A DNA stretch of 54,854 nt from an uncultured Lachnospiraceae bacterium (GTDB lineage Bacteria > Bacillota > Clostridia > Lachnospirales > Lachnospiraceae): the NCBI GenBank assembly GCA_902775555.1, contig CACYMQ010000034.1, positions 1 through 54,854 of the forward strand. The letters are read 5' to 3'. The position numbers and the translations under genes were made by a program. The notes under the pieces are model-generated. The model was given only the letters and a program-made list of their open reading frames with translations. It made no database searches and was not told the origin of the DNA. Shown piece by piece: positions 17,000-26,015 of this stretch. Each line of letters starts with the position of its first letter. Positions within the stretch are counted from its first letter, which is position 1.

Positions 17000-17959
17000 A
17001 TGAAGAAGCATTTTACATTTCCTTCTACCGATCGCATCACACGGATCCACGGAATCCTCTGGGATGATGAATCCCGGAAGCCGAAGGCTGTCATACAGCT
17101 GATCCATGGTATGGTGGAGTTCATCGACCGGTATGATGATTTTGCCAATTATCTGGTATCTCAGGGTTTCGCCGTAGTCGGACATGATCATCTGGGACAT
17201 GGCCAGTCCGTCACGGACGAGGAAAAGCTGGGATATATCGCTGCGGATAATCCGGGGCGGGTCCTGGTACAGGACATTCATCGTCTGCGGCTCTGTATGG
17301 AGACAAAATATGAAGGACTTCCCTACTTCATGCTGGGACACAGTATGGGCTCCTATCTTCTGCGCCGTTATCTGGCCACGCAGGGAGACGGGCTTGCCGG
17401 CGCCATCATCATGGGAACCGGCCAGGAACCGGATGCCGCCACTACGGCAGGACTGGTCCTGATCCATTCTCTTGCCAAGACACACGGCTGGGAATATCGA
17501 AGTGTAAAGGTCCTGAACCTTACCTATAATTCCAACTACAAAAAATATGACCTGACCGGTGAGGACCTGTCCAACAGCTGGCTCACCAAGGATGAAGAGA
17601 TTGTAAAGAAGTATTATGAGAATCCTCTCTGCACCTTCCTCTTCACTCTGAACGCATTCGAAGCACTGCTCTCCACGGTTCTTTTCACCAACCAGAAGAG
17701 AAATATCGCAGCGATCCCCACGGAGCTTCCGATCCTTCTGGTCTCCGGCGAGGAGGATCCCGTCGGCGCCATGGGTAAGGGCGTGAAAAAGGTTTATGAA
17801 AAATATGTAAAAGCCGGGATCACCGATGTCAGCTGCAAGCTGTTTGAAAATGACCGGCATGAGATCCTGAATGAAACAGACCGTGCGGATGTCTACGCAT
17901 ATATCAAAGACTGGGTGGAACAGCATCTGGCAGACGAAGCTCAGGAAAGTAAAGGATAG
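17000..17959 (+). CDS. Alpha/beta hydrolase, monoacylglycerol lipase/lysophospholipase-like
   Basis: A 319-residue cytosolic serine hydrolase of the S33/Hydrolase_4 group, which cleaves acyl esters such as lysophospholipids or monoglycerides. The oxyanion region is VIQLIHGMVEF, followed by the VVGHDHLGHGQS motif. The nucleophile elbow is GHSMGS (about 114-119). The acid lies near VSGEEDPVG, and the catalytic histidine is in NDRHEILNE. There is no signal peptide. AGGAG lies 7 nt ahead, and the gene follows trpS by 10 bp. The family is sure; the substrate is not. Confidence 0.88.
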   Translation: MKKHFTFPSTDRITRIHGILWDDESRKPKAVIQLIHGMVEFIDRYDDFANYLVSQGFAVVGHDHLGHGQSVTDEEKLGYIAADNPGRVLVQDIHRLRLCMETKYEGLPYFMLGHSMGSYLLRRYLATQGDGLAGAIIMGTGQEPDAATTAGLVLIHSLAKTHGWEYRSVKVLNLTYNSNYKKYDLTGEDLSNSWLTKDEEIVKKYYENPLCTFLFTLNAFEALLSTVLFTNQKRNIAAIPTELPILLVSGEEDPVGAMGKGVKKVYEKYVKAGITDVSCKLFENDRHEILNETDRADVYAYIKDWVEQHLADEAQESKG

Positions 17960-17993
17960 TAAAGAACAGAACCGAACTGAACAGAAGCGATAA

Positions 17994-18024
17994 AAATGAC
18001 CCGGTGCAGCCGCGCCGGGTCATT
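17994..18024. terminator. Bidirectional terminator between the lipase and degV genes
   Basis: AATGACCCGG/CCGGGTCATT (17995-18004 with 18015-18024), with further pairing inside. T-rich tails follow on both strands, so it serves both convergent genes. Confidence 0.85.
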
Positions 18025-18042
18025 TCCTTTATATGTATGGAA

Positions 18043-18927
18043 CTAATCTTCTCTCTTCTTTCCCCAGAAGAACAAAGCTACCGTCCCCGGTCCCGTATGG
18101 GAACCGATCGTCGCTCCGATGGGGAACACCTGCACGCCTCCCTGAATATTCGGGAAGGTCTCCTCCACCAGTTTTTTCATTTCTTCTCCTGTCTCCACAT
18201 CCGACTGGGAGATAAAGCATTTTCCGGAATAATTCACTCCGTCATCCGCAAGCTCTATCATTTTCTCAAGCTGACGCCGAAGCACCTTCTTCTTCGTACG
18301 GATCTTCTCCCTCGGGATCAGACGCCCCTTGAAATCCACATTCAGCAACGGGCAGATGGAAAGAACCTGTCCTACGAAGCCTGCCGTCTTGGATACACGG
18401 CCGCCCCTGATATAAAAGGTAAGATCCGTGGAGAAGAACCAGTGAACGAGGTTCAGCTTGTGGTCCTCGATCCATTTTGCCAGTTCTTCCACCGGAAGGC
18501 CCTCATCCCTCTTATCGGCCACACCCTCCATCAGCAGTCCGTAACCGGAGGACGCTGCCAGGGAATCAATGATATAGATCTTACGATCCGGGAAATCCTC
18601 TCTCAGCTGACTTGCTGCCAGTACGGCCGCATTATAGGTTCCGGAGATCCCCGTGGAAAGTGTACAGTGAAGCACATCCTTTCCCTGTTCCAGATACTTC
18701 CGGAAATGGCCTGCATACTCGGTAAGCGCCACCTGTGCCGTTTTGGCCTCTTCACCTGCCAGCATCCGCCGGTACAGTTCATCCGGTTTCATGGATTTCC
18801 ACAGGTCATCCTTATACTCTACTCCATTCAGACTGAATGTGAAGCAGATATACTTCAGATCTCTTTTCTCCATCCATTCCGGAGAAAGATCCGCTGCCGA
18901 TTCACAACTGACGATATAGTCTGCCAT
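18043..18927 (-). CDS. DegV family fatty-acid-binding protein
   Basis: A 294-residue member of the DegV/FakB family. It binds a fatty acid and, with FakA kinase, presents it for phosphorylation and use in phospholipids. Typical features are the N-terminal IVSCESAADLSPE strand, the lipid-contact segment STGISGTYNAAVLAA (about 92-106) and FYIRGGRVSKTAGFVGQVLSI (about 171-191). The C-terminal GATIGSHTGPGTVALFF is the family's closing motif. GGAG lies 8 nt before the ATG. No fakA lies adjacent. It is monocistronic. Confidence 0.92.
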   Translation of the reverse strand: MADYIVSCESAADLSPEWMEKRDLKYICFTFSLNGVEYKDDLWKSMKPDELYRRMLAGEEAKTAQVALTEYAGHFRKYLEQGKDVLHCTLSTGISGTYNAAVLAASQLREDFPDRKIYIIDSLAASSGYGLLMEGVADKRDEGLPVEELAKWIEDHKLNLVHWFFSTDLTFYIRGGRVSKTAGFVGQVLSICPLLNVDFKGRLIPREKIRTKKKVLRRQLEKMIELADDGVNYSGKCFISQSDVETGEEMKKLVEETFPNIQGGVQVFPIGATIGSHTGPGTVALFFWGKKRED

Positions 18928-18977
18928 TTCATATACTCCTCTATCTCTTTATGACATGGTTTTCAAAACCAGATCAA

Positions 18978-19006
18978 TTCTATCACACCGATCGTTATCC
19001 CGCAAC
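18978..19006 (-). promoter_or_regulatory. Promoter of degV
   Basis: On the minus strand, -35 TTGCGG (19006-19001), a 17-nt spacer and -10 TAGAAT (18983-18978). Confidence 0.55.
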
Positions 19007-19106
19007 CCACTTTCATGACGGAGTCACTGCCGGTCGGTCGTCGGTACATTTTTCTCTCGGTTTACTCTCTGCACTTAGTTCTGCACTTTCGCTCTGTGTC
19101 TTCGCT

Positions 19107-20321
19107 CTACTCACCCGCAGCGATCAGACGATCCGCAAGCTCTTCCAGCTTCGGCAGATCTTCATCCTGCAGCGCGGAACGAATGGTCACCACCGGTTCC
19201 AGTATCTCCACTCCGTTCATCGGCTCCAGAAGTCCCTTTATGGTACGTGCAGCCGTAGGTGCCCAGGATCCGTTCTCCAGGATCCCCACCTTTCTGTTCC
19301 GGAAGCCTTTGTAGCTGAGGTGTGTCAGCAGATCATGCATCGGCAGGAAGACTCCTCCGTCATAGCTGGATGCTGCCAGAACGATCCGGTCATGCCGGAA
19401 CGCATCCTCCACGATCTCCGCCATATCCTCACGGGAGATCTCACTCACCACAACCCTTTCTTCCCCTTTTGCCAGCAGCAGCTCTTTCAGCTTCTCAGCC
19501 GCCTTCAGCGTATTTCCGTGGATCGATGCCACTGCGATAAATACGCCCTTGGTCTCTGCCCTGTAACTGCTCCAGGTATCATAAAGCCCCAGGTAATAGG
19601 AAAGAGGTTCTGTGGGTACTTCTCCCTTCTCTTCATCCGGGATCATACAGCCTTCTCCCAGTATGGGACCGTGCAGCGGCGCGATCACCCGGATATCCAA
19701 TGTAGATACCTTCTTTAAAAGAGTCTGTACCGGAGCCCCGTATTTTCCTACGATATTGAAATAGTATCTGCGCGCTTCACATGCCCAGTCCTCCGCTGTA
19801 TCCAGCGTTCCGAATTTCCCGAATGCATCCGCGGAGAAGAATACCTTCTCCGACTGCTCGTAGGTCATCATTACCTCCGGCCAGTGAACCATGGGCGCCA
19901 GCAGGAACTGCAGGGTATGACTTCCGAGGGACAGCGTATCTCCCTCCTTTACCACCACGGTATGTCCTTCCGTATCCACGGGATAGAACCGGGGAAGCAT
20001 CTGGAAGGTTTTGGCATTTCCCACCATTTGAATATCGGGATACAATTCCACCAGCTTCTTAAGGGATCCCGTATGATCCGGTTCCATATGCTGGATCACC
20101 ACATAATCGGGCTTTCGTCCCTCCAGTGCTTTGGTCAGATTCGCGATCCACGCATCCTGTCCTCTCTCGTCAACCGTATCCAAAATGGCGATCTTCTCAT
20201 CCAGGATGAGATAGGAATTGTATGCCATTCCGTTCGGTACTTCATACTGGCTCTCAAAAAGATCCAGGTCTCTGTCGTCCACTCCGATATACCGGATGGT
20301 GTCTGTCACTCTGTCGGTCAT
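19107..20321 (-). CDS. Flavodiiron protein (FprA-type oxygen/NO reductase)
   Basis: A cytosolic two-domain enzyme that reduces O2 to water (or NO to N2O), protecting anaerobes. The protein has 404 residues, the normal class A length. The beta-lactamase-like diiron domain has HMEPDHTG (about 79-86), FSADAFG and the distal APLHGPIL. The flavodoxin domain begins near residue 255 (VFIAVASIHGNTLKAAEKL). No rubredoxin is fused or adjacent. It lies 48 bp downstream of asnB on the same strand with no terminator between, so it is probably co-transcribed. No clear terminator was found in the 179 bp past its stop. Confidence 0.93.
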   Translation of the reverse strand: MTDRVTDTIRYIGVDDRDLDLFESQYEVPNGMAYNSYLILDEKIAILDTVDERGQDAWIANLTKALEGRKPDYVVIQHMEPDHTGSLKKLVELYPDIQMVGNAKTFQMLPRFYPVDTEGHTVVVKEGDTLSLGSHTLQFLLAPMVHWPEVMMTYEQSEKVFFSADAFGKFGTLDTAEDWACEARRYYFNIVGKYGAPVQTLLKKVSTLDIRVIAPLHGPILGEGCMIPDEEKGEVPTEPLSYYLGLYDTWSSYRAETKGVFIAVASIHGNTLKAAEKLKELLLAKGEERVVVSEISREDMAEIVEDAFRHDRIVLAASSYDGGVFLPMHDLLTHLSYKGFRNRKVGILENGSWAPTAARTIKGLLEPMNGVEILEPVVTIRSALQDEDLPKLEELADRLIAAGE

Positions 20322-20369
20322 TCCTCTTACCTCCTGTCCGTTTACGGGGCCGCGTCCCTCCCCCGGCTG

Positions 20370-22205
20370 TCACTCCGCATCTACAAAATATGCCTTGTAC
20401 CAGAGAAGGAACGCATATACGGTATACAGCTTCCGCTGGTTATTTGCCTTCTTCTCCTGATGATCCTGCAGCCACTTCATAAGGATGTCCGTATCAAAGA
20501 ATTCCGCCGCATAGGGCTGGCTGAACATTTCACGGAACCTGGAAGCGTACTTCTCCTCCCAGAGCCACTGACGGATCGGTACAGGGAAGCCCTTCTTCTT
20601 TCTCTTGACCCATTCCTCCGGAAGAACCTTCTCGGAACTCTTGCGGAAGACGGTCTTGGTCTGTGTATCATTTAACAGCAGATATGAGGGAATGGTCCTT
20701 GCATACTTCCAGACCTTGCGGTCCAGATAGGGAACCCGAAGCTCCAGGCTGTGGGCCATGGTCATTTTATCCGCCTTCAGCAGGATGTCATTGGGGAGCC
20801 AGAGATGCATATCCAGATACATCTTCTTATGAAGCTCATCCATCCCTCTCACTCTGTCAAAGTAAGGTTTCGTCACATCCTGATAGGTGAGATCGCTCTT
20901 ATACCTGTCGGTAAGGAGCTGATTTGCCTGCTCATTATCCATGATAAATGCCTGACCGATATAGGAATCCTCCAGATTGAGCGCATTCCTCTTGAAGAAA
21001 TTCAGGCCTCTGTGTTCCTTCTCTCCGATCCAGCTTCCGATCTTCTTACGAAGTCTCCAGGGAACGATCTTCTTATAGATCGTACCGGATTTACTGGAAT
21101 GATAGGTCTCATATCCTCCGAAGAACTCATCCGCACCCTCGCCGGAGAGTACAACCTTCAGATCCTCAGCCGCCATTTCGGAAAGGAAATACAGCGGAAC
21201 GGCCGACAGGTTGGCATGCGGTTCATCCGACTGATACTGTACGGCGGGAAGCGCCTCGAAGAACTCATCGGCCGTGATCTCCCGTCTCCGGTTCTTGATC
21301 TTCAGGATATCGCACAGTGCCTTGGCATCCGTACTCTCATCAAATCCGTCCGTGGCAAAGCCGACGGAATAGGTCTTGTCCGGGCGGGCAAGCGTTGCGA
21401 TAAAGCTGGAATCCACACCGCCGGACAGGAAGGAACCGACCTCAACATCCGCGATCAGATGATACTTTACGGAGTTCTCAACCTCTTTCCGGATATCCTC
21501 CGCCGTCTCCTCCTCCGTACGCTCCTTCGGACGGAAGGAAGCGTTGAAATACTGTTCGGTAAGGAAATGATCTCCGTCATAGGTGAAGTAATATCCCGGC
21601 TCCAGCTTATATACATTTCTGAAGATCGTTTCCTCCATCGGAGAGTACTGGAAGATCAGATACATCTTCAGTGCTTCCTTATTGACCTCCTTTTTGAAGG
21701 CCGGATGCGGCAGGAACGCCTTGATCTCCGATCCGAAGAGCAGTGTATCCTTCATCTTGGCATAATAAAACGGTTTGATACCGAAGGCATCCCTTGCTCC
21801 GTATATGGTATGCTCCTGTATATCATAGATCACAAAGGCAAACATGCCGCGAAGCAGTGACGCCGTCCTTTCCTTATAGATCTGATAGAGCTGGAGGATC
21901 GCCTCCGTGTCACAGTTGGTCTTAAATGTCACGCCATGCTCCCGGATCAGTTTCCTGCGGACATCCTTAAAGTTATAGATCTCTCCGTTAAATACTATGA
22001 CATACCGTCCGTCAGCACTGTACATCGGCTGATCCCCGTTCTGCAGATCGATGATACTCAGTCTGCGATGTCCCAATGCCACATGATCATCTACATAGAT
22101 GCCCTCTCCGTCCGGTCCCCGGTGAGCGATCTTCTCACTCATGGCCCGTACGACCTGTTCACGGTCATAATCACCTGTCCCAAAAAAGCCTGCAAATCCA
22201 CACAT
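20370..22205 (-). CDS. asnB: Asparagine synthetase, glutamine-hydrolysing
   Basis: Makes asparagine from aspartate, glutamine and ATP. The protein has 611 residues, matching the bacterial AsnB/AsnO family. It starts MCGFAGFFG; removal of Met would expose the catalytic cysteine of the glutaminase domain. The glutaminase part runs to about 200 (HRRLSIID, FNGEIYNF). The ATP pyrophosphatase loop SFLSGGVDSSFIA lies near 255-267, and SGEGADEFFGGYETYH is typical. No frame problem was seen. The flavodiiron gene follows on the same transcript. Confidence 0.94.
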   Translation of the reverse strand: MCGFAGFFGTGDYDREQVVRAMSEKIAHRGPDGEGIYVDDHVALGHRRLSIIDLQNGDQPMYSADGRYVIVFNGEIYNFKDVRRKLIREHGVTFKTNCDTEAILQLYQIYKERTASLLRGMFAFVIYDIQEHTIYGARDAFGIKPFYYAKMKDTLLFGSEIKAFLPHPAFKKEVNKEALKMYLIFQYSPMEETIFRNVYKLEPGYYFTYDGDHFLTEQYFNASFRPKERTEEETAEDIRKEVENSVKYHLIADVEVGSFLSGGVDSSFIATLARPDKTYSVGFATDGFDESTDAKALCDILKIKNRRREITADEFFEALPAVQYQSDEPHANLSAVPLYFLSEMAAEDLKVVLSGEGADEFFGGYETYHSSKSGTIYKKIVPWRLRKKIGSWIGEKEHRGLNFFKRNALNLEDSYIGQAFIMDNEQANQLLTDRYKSDLTYQDVTKPYFDRVRGMDELHKKMYLDMHLWLPNDILLKADKMTMAHSLELRVPYLDRKVWKYARTIPSYLLLNDTQTKTVFRKSSEKVLPEEWVKRKKKGFPVPIRQWLWEEKYASRFREMFSQPYAAEFFDTDILMKWLQDHQEKKANNQRKLYTVYAFLLWYKAYFVDAE

Positions 22206-22275
22206 AGAATTCTACCCTTCGCCGCAGCGATCGCCTTTCTTTGCATTCATTATCCGGTGCACGCACCTAGGCAGT

Positions 22276-22304
22276 ATTTTACCAATTTTACGCGGGAAAG
22301 TAAA
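22276..22304 (-). promoter_or_regulatory. Candidate promoter of asnB
   Basis: On the minus strand, -35 TTTACT (22304-22299), a 17-nt spacer and -10 TAAAAT (22281-22276). It begins in the tail of the preceding terminator. Confidence 0.45.
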
Positions 22305-22332
22305 GAGGCGGAGCTCCTTTGGCTCCGCCTCT
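22304..22332 (-). terminator. Terminator after the EAL-domain gene
   Basis: A perfect 11-bp stem AGAGGCGGAGC/GCTCCGCCTCT with a 7-nt loop, then TTTACTTT on the minus strand. Confidence 0.8.
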
Positions 22333-22363
22333 CATCCGACGTCCGGCCGCTATGCAGACATCC

Positions 22364-24280
22364 TCATGCTTTTTTACTGAAGTATTCCGTCAGCTGCTCG
22401 ATGGGTATCGGCTTGGAATATTTGTATCCCTGAAGGTACCTGGCATCCATCCTGACGCAGCGTTCCTCATCATCCGTTGTCTCAACTCCTTCATACAGGA
22501 CTGCATAATCCATATCGATGAACATTTCCGCCAGATGGGTGACCATCTTCTCCGAATTCATATCCGTGCCTGCAGCCATCAGCATGGATCTGTCAAACTT
22601 GATGATATCAAACGGAAGCTCCATGATACGTTCAAAATTCGAATATCCGGTACCGAAATCATCCAGATAGAAGGTCACTCCGCTCTCACGCAGCTCATCG
22701 ATCTTGGATTTCATGATCACGAAATCTCCCTCGCTCCTGCTCTCCGTAAGCTCTATGGCGATCTTCTCGAAGGGGATCCCTGACTTGCGGATCACGGAGC
22801 TGATATCCAGGCAGAAGCTGTCATCGTGAAGCTCCACAGTGGAAATATTGACCGAGATCCTGACGATCTCGTAACCCTGCTCCAGCATGATCCGGATCTG
22901 CTCACAGGTCTTATGCAGGATGATCAGACTGAGGGGATGGATGATCCCGTTCTCTTCGGCTATGGGGATAAAGACATCCGGATATACCATACCGGTTTCC
23001 GGAAGCACGATCCGCATCAGTGCCTCCGCGGTATCATATTTCTTGGTCTGGATATTCAGCACCGGCTGGCAGTACACATGTACCCTGGGATCATCCAGAT
23101 CCCCCTTCTTACAGATATCCTGAAGTTCCGAGAGCACATATTTATGTCTCTGATATTCATTGATATCCGCCCTGGTCACAAAATGGACCTCATTATTCCC
23201 CATCACGGATTCCACATAACGAACGAATCCCGCGTAATCATTTGACTCACTGAGCCCCTCATCGAAATCCATGATCACTATCTTGAAGGGCAGACGATAG
23301 CTCGGATATTCCTCATCGAAGGCGTTCAGCATTTTATTGACGATATTCTCATGATCGGGATTCTTCCCTTTATCCACCGCCAGAAACAGGGTACCGTTGG
23401 TAACCTGGAAAAGCGTTGCATCACGGAAATACTCCGACGCAAAACGCCTTACGGTTTCTTTGACCTTCTCCGGGTACTGCTTTCCTTCTTCCTCCAGATT
23501 CACCAGCTGCAGGCTCATCAGCAGCAGTTCCTTCTTCCGTTTTCTGCTGTAACGTACCAGATCACTGAAAGCCGACACATCCACAGCGCCCATCTCGAGA
23601 TTGTACGGATGGGAATGCATCATATACAGGACCGCATATGCCGGGAGTACGAAAGTTGCTACCGTATAGGAACTCTGCTCGAAACGTTCCTGGATATACA
23701 GCGTGATAAATGCCAGGACACTTGCACCGAACACGCCCGTCATGACCTGCTTGAACAGCCGTTTTCTGAAACGGACCAGCAGTGCCACGATCACCAGGCA
23801 GAATGCGACATACGCAAACGGGAAGAGATTGATGGTTTCCAGCGCCTGATCATTTCCGACTACTCGGAAGCCCCATTTGAAAACGGCGGAAAGGAACTCA
23901 AAGACGCAAAGCCCCAGGGTGATGACCGCCATCGGAAGGATTGCTGTCATGGTGACTCTTTTGTCGAGATGCATCTGTTCCCTGATATAGGCGATATAGA
24001 TAAACAGGCTGATATAGAGTGCGCTGTGATACGATGCCCGCAGCATGGTGATCAGCAGCTCCTGATGCTCGTTGGCTCTGCTGAGAAAGAAATGAAATCC
24101 CACACTGGAAGAGGCTGCAATGATCAGGAACATGATCAGCAGCCGGAACAGTACATAGGTCCGGGTCCGCGTGATGAAGGCGATACGCATGAGAAGAAGG
24201 AACAAAAAACAGGTCGCTATGACCAGAATGTCACCGACCGGAGTATAATTCCCGTAAAAATATCTTTCCGTGCCTCCCAT
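22364..24280 (-). CDS. Membrane-bound EAL-domain c-di-GMP phosphodiesterase with degenerate GGDEF-like region
   Basis: About 638 residues. The N-terminal half (about 10-220) is a bundle of seven or so hydrophobic helices, probably a sensor. A middle region (about 225-370) resembles a GGDEF fold without the signature. The C-terminal EAL domain looks active: AEALMRI, SVNIS, ELTES, YLDDFGTGYSN, IIKFDRSML, LYEGVET and QGYKYSKP supply the expected metal and catalytic residues. The predicted reaction is c-di-GMP to pGpG at the inner membrane. A GTG upstream could extend the frame, but the ATG at 24280 has GGAG 6 nt ahead. A GGDEF cyclase is encoded 1.7 kb away on the other strand. Confidence 0.9.
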   Translation of the reverse strand: MGGTERYFYGNYTPVGDILVIATCFLFLLLMRIAFITRTRTYVLFRLLIMFLIIAASSSVGFHFFLSRANEHQELLITMLRASYHSALYISLFIYIAYIREQMHLDKRVTMTAILPMAVITLGLCVFEFLSAVFKWGFRVVGNDQALETINLFPFAYVAFCLVIVALLVRFRKRLFKQVMTGVFGASVLAFITLYIQERFEQSSYTVATFVLPAYAVLYMMHSHPYNLEMGAVDVSAFSDLVRYSRKRKKELLLMSLQLVNLEEEGKQYPEKVKETVRRFASEYFRDATLFQVTNGTLFLAVDKGKNPDHENIVNKMLNAFDEEYPSYRLPFKIVIMDFDEGLSESNDYAGFVRYVESVMGNNEVHFVTRADINEYQRHKYVLSELQDICKKGDLDDPRVHVYCQPVLNIQTKKYDTAEALMRIVLPETGMVYPDVFIPIAEENGIIHPLSLIILHKTCEQIRIMLEQGYEIVRISVNISTVELHDDSFCLDISSVIRKSGIPFEKIAIELTESRSEGDFVIMKSKIDELRESGVTFYLDDFGTGYSNFERIMELPFDIIKFDRSMLMAAGTDMNSEKMVTHLAEMFIDMDYAVLYEGVETTDDEERCVRMDARYLQGYKYSKPIPIEQLTEYFSKKA

Positions 24281-24340
24281 TGTCCTCTCCACTGCAGATC
24301 TGTGAGATCCGCCCTCACATTTTCTTTAGTCTAAAGGAAT

Positions 24341-24369
24341 ATTATATTTTAAAACCACAAAAGAAGCAA
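24341..24369 (-). promoter_or_regulatory. Candidate promoter of the EAL gene
   Basis: On the minus strand, a perfect -10 TATAAT (24346-24341) with a weak -35 TTGCTT (24369-24364) at 17 nt. Confidence 0.55.
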
Positions 24370-24402
24370 GCAGAAAATATCCCCGCATGGACAGGCGTCC
24401 GC

Positions 24403-24429
24403 AAAAAAACCCCGGTCCTGAGACCGGGG
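24403..24429 (-). terminator. Terminator after the HU gene
   Basis: An 8-bp GC stem CCCCGGTC/GACCGGGG with a tetraloop, followed on the minus strand by TTTTTTT. Confidence 0.92.
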
Positions 24430-24446
24430 CGAGAGTCGCAAAAAAC

Positions 24447-24749
24447 TTATTTCTTCTTTGCTTTCTTAGCAGGCTTGCTGTTAACCTTCTCCTTCAGAGC
24501 TGCACCAGCCTTGAACTTCGGCTGCTTAGCTGCCTTGATCTTGATGGTCTCGCCTGTCTGGGGATTACGTCCTGTACGAGCTGCTCTTGCGCCAACCTCG
24601 AATGTACCGAAGCCGATCAGCTGTACCTTTCCGCCCTTCTGAAGTTCATCGGATACAACCTCTACAAATGCCTTTACTGCTGCCTCTGCATCCTTCTTGG
24701 AGATTTCTGCTTCTGCAGCGATAGCTGCAACAAGTTCTGTCTTGTTCAT
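24447..24749 (-). CDS. hup: HU-family DNA-binding protein
   Basis: Nucleoid protein that bends and compacts DNA as a dimer. It has 100 residues: the usual 90-residue HU body starting [22 protein letters not shown], with [22 protein letters not shown] carrying the proline-tipped DNA-binding arm. A short lysine-rich tail (KPAKKAKKK) probably adds non-specific DNA affinity. A longer upstream frame exists, but it crosses the promoter, so the ATG at 24749 is correct. The gene is monocistronic, with strong promoter and terminator, as expected for an abundant protein. Confidence 0.95.
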   Translation of the reverse strand: MNKTELVAAIAAEAEISKKDAEAAVKAFVEVVSDELQKGGKVQLIGFGTFEVGARAARTGRNPQTGETIKIKAAKQPKFKAGAALKEKVNSKPAKKAKKK

Positions 24750-24798
24750 AGTTCTCTGCTTCCTTTCGTAAATAGGATTTTGTTTTTTTACAGAGCCT

Positions 24799-24827
24799 AT
24801 TATACATGGCTTTCCGATAGATTTCAA
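24799..24827 (-). promoter_or_regulatory. Promoter of hup
   Basis: On the minus strand, -35 TTGAAA (24827-24822), a 17-nt spacer and a perfect -10 TATAAT (24804-24799). Confidence 0.85.
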
Positions 24828-24927
24828 TACCTTTCCGCAAGATATTGGGGCATTTTTCTTAAAAAAACACTAAATTTTGCCGATTTTACGGGATTCTTCG
24901 GTCATAGGTTACATAAAATGCCCGTAT

Positions 24928-25842
24928 TTACGGGGTCTCCGGAGTCTCTTCATGGATCTTTTCCCAAAAATCAAGGATCCTGCGGTTCATTTTCACATTA
25001 TGCACGCGGACAAATGCGCAGCCTGCCTGTGCCGCAAGCACGGAAGTTCCGGCTGTCGCTTCGTCCCGCTCCTCCGGCGGAAGCTTAAGCAGATCTCCCA
25101 GGACCGACTTTCTGGATGCCCCCAGCAGCAAACCGCAATCCTCACTGCGAAAGGCCGACAGCTGTGTAAGGCATCTTCGGTTCTCTTCTCCCGTCTTGGC
25201 GAACCCTACACCGGGGTCCAGCAGGATCCTTTCTTTTCCTATACCTGCTTTTTCCGCGATCTCCAAAGAGCGCCTCCAGCCTTCTTTTACACGTGTCACG
25301 ATATCCGTTCTTCCTTCCGGCGACACACCGGACCGTTCCCACTGCTCTTCCGTCCGGTTCACGGCCGTCCTGTCCATCAGATCATTATGCATCAGAACCA
25401 CCGGTCTGCCATACCGCGCCACCACCTCTGCCATGGTTTCCTTCTGGCCTTCACGGCACTCCGGATGGAGTTCCTCATACCGGAACCCCCAGATATCATT
25501 GGCAAGATCCGCTCCCGCCGAAAATGCCGCGTCCATCACCGCCGCCTTATAGGTATCGATCGAGACCGGTATGTCAAATCGTTCGCGGAACATTTCCACC
25601 AAAGGGATCAGACGTTCCATCTCTTCCTCCGCCGTGACAAGCTGTGCTCCCGGCCGGGTGCTCTCCGCCCCGAGATCCAGTATATCCGCACCCTCACGTA
25701 TCATCTCCTCCGCCCGGAACAGCGCGCGGTCCTTTTCATTATACTTCCCTCCGTCAGAAAAGGAATCGGGTGTCAGATTCAGGATCCCCATCACATATAC
25801 ATGCCTGTCCGCTGTCTTGAATTCCTTATTCCCGATCTGCAT
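24928..25842 (-). CDS. folP: Dihydropteroate synthase
   Basis: Folate synthesis: joins p-aminobenzoate to hydroxymethyl-dihydropterin pyrophosphate; the target of sulfonamides. It has 304 residues. GILNLTPDSFSDGG (about 19-32), ESTRPGA, the SIDTY strand, NDIWG, the HN pair of VLMHN, DPGVGFAKT, GASRKS and the final RVHNV all match a complete TIM-barrel enzyme. The frame is open further upstream, but that segment overlaps the promoter; the ATG at 25842 has AGGGAG close ahead. No other folate gene is adjacent. It is divergent from the GGDEF gene. Confidence 0.94.
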   Translation of the reverse strand: MQIGNKEFKTADRHVYVMGILNLTPDSFSDGGKYNEKDRALFRAEEMIREGADILDLGAESTRPGAQLVTAEEEMERLIPLVEMFRERFDIPVSIDTYKAAVMDAAFSAGADLANDIWGFRYEELHPECREGQKETMAEVVARYGRPVVLMHNDLMDRTAVNRTEEQWERSGVSPEGRTDIVTRVKEGWRRSLEIAEKAGIGKERILLDPGVGFAKTGEENRRCLTQLSAFRSEDCGLLLGASRKSVLGDLLKLPPEERDEATAGTSVLAAQAGCAFVRVHNVKMNRRILDFWEKIHEETPETP

Positions 25843-25890
25843 TTTCTCCCTCTCCTTTCCCATTCTCCGGGGTCTTTTAAAACTCTTTTT

Positions 25891-25919
25891 ATCATAATAG
25901 GAAAACTGAATTTTATCAA
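25891..25919 (-). promoter_or_regulatory. Promoter of folP
   Basis: On the minus strand, -35 TTGATA (25919-25914), a 17-nt spacer and -10 TATGAT (25896-25891). Confidence 0.75.
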
Positions 25920-25927
25920 TAAAGGAA

Positions 25928-25956
25928 TTGAACAGAACGACCTTTTTTGATAAAAT
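25928..25956 (+). promoter_or_regulatory. Promoter of the GGDEF gene
   Basis: -35 TTGAAC (25928-25933), a 17-nt spacer and -10 TAAAAT (25951-25956). It is divergent from the folP promoter; the two -35 elements are 8 bp apart. Confidence 0.55.
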
Positions 25957-26015
25957 ATAAATGTGAACTTGTAACCAAATCAGGGGTGCAATCGGTTTCA
26001 AAGGAGCAAAAAACT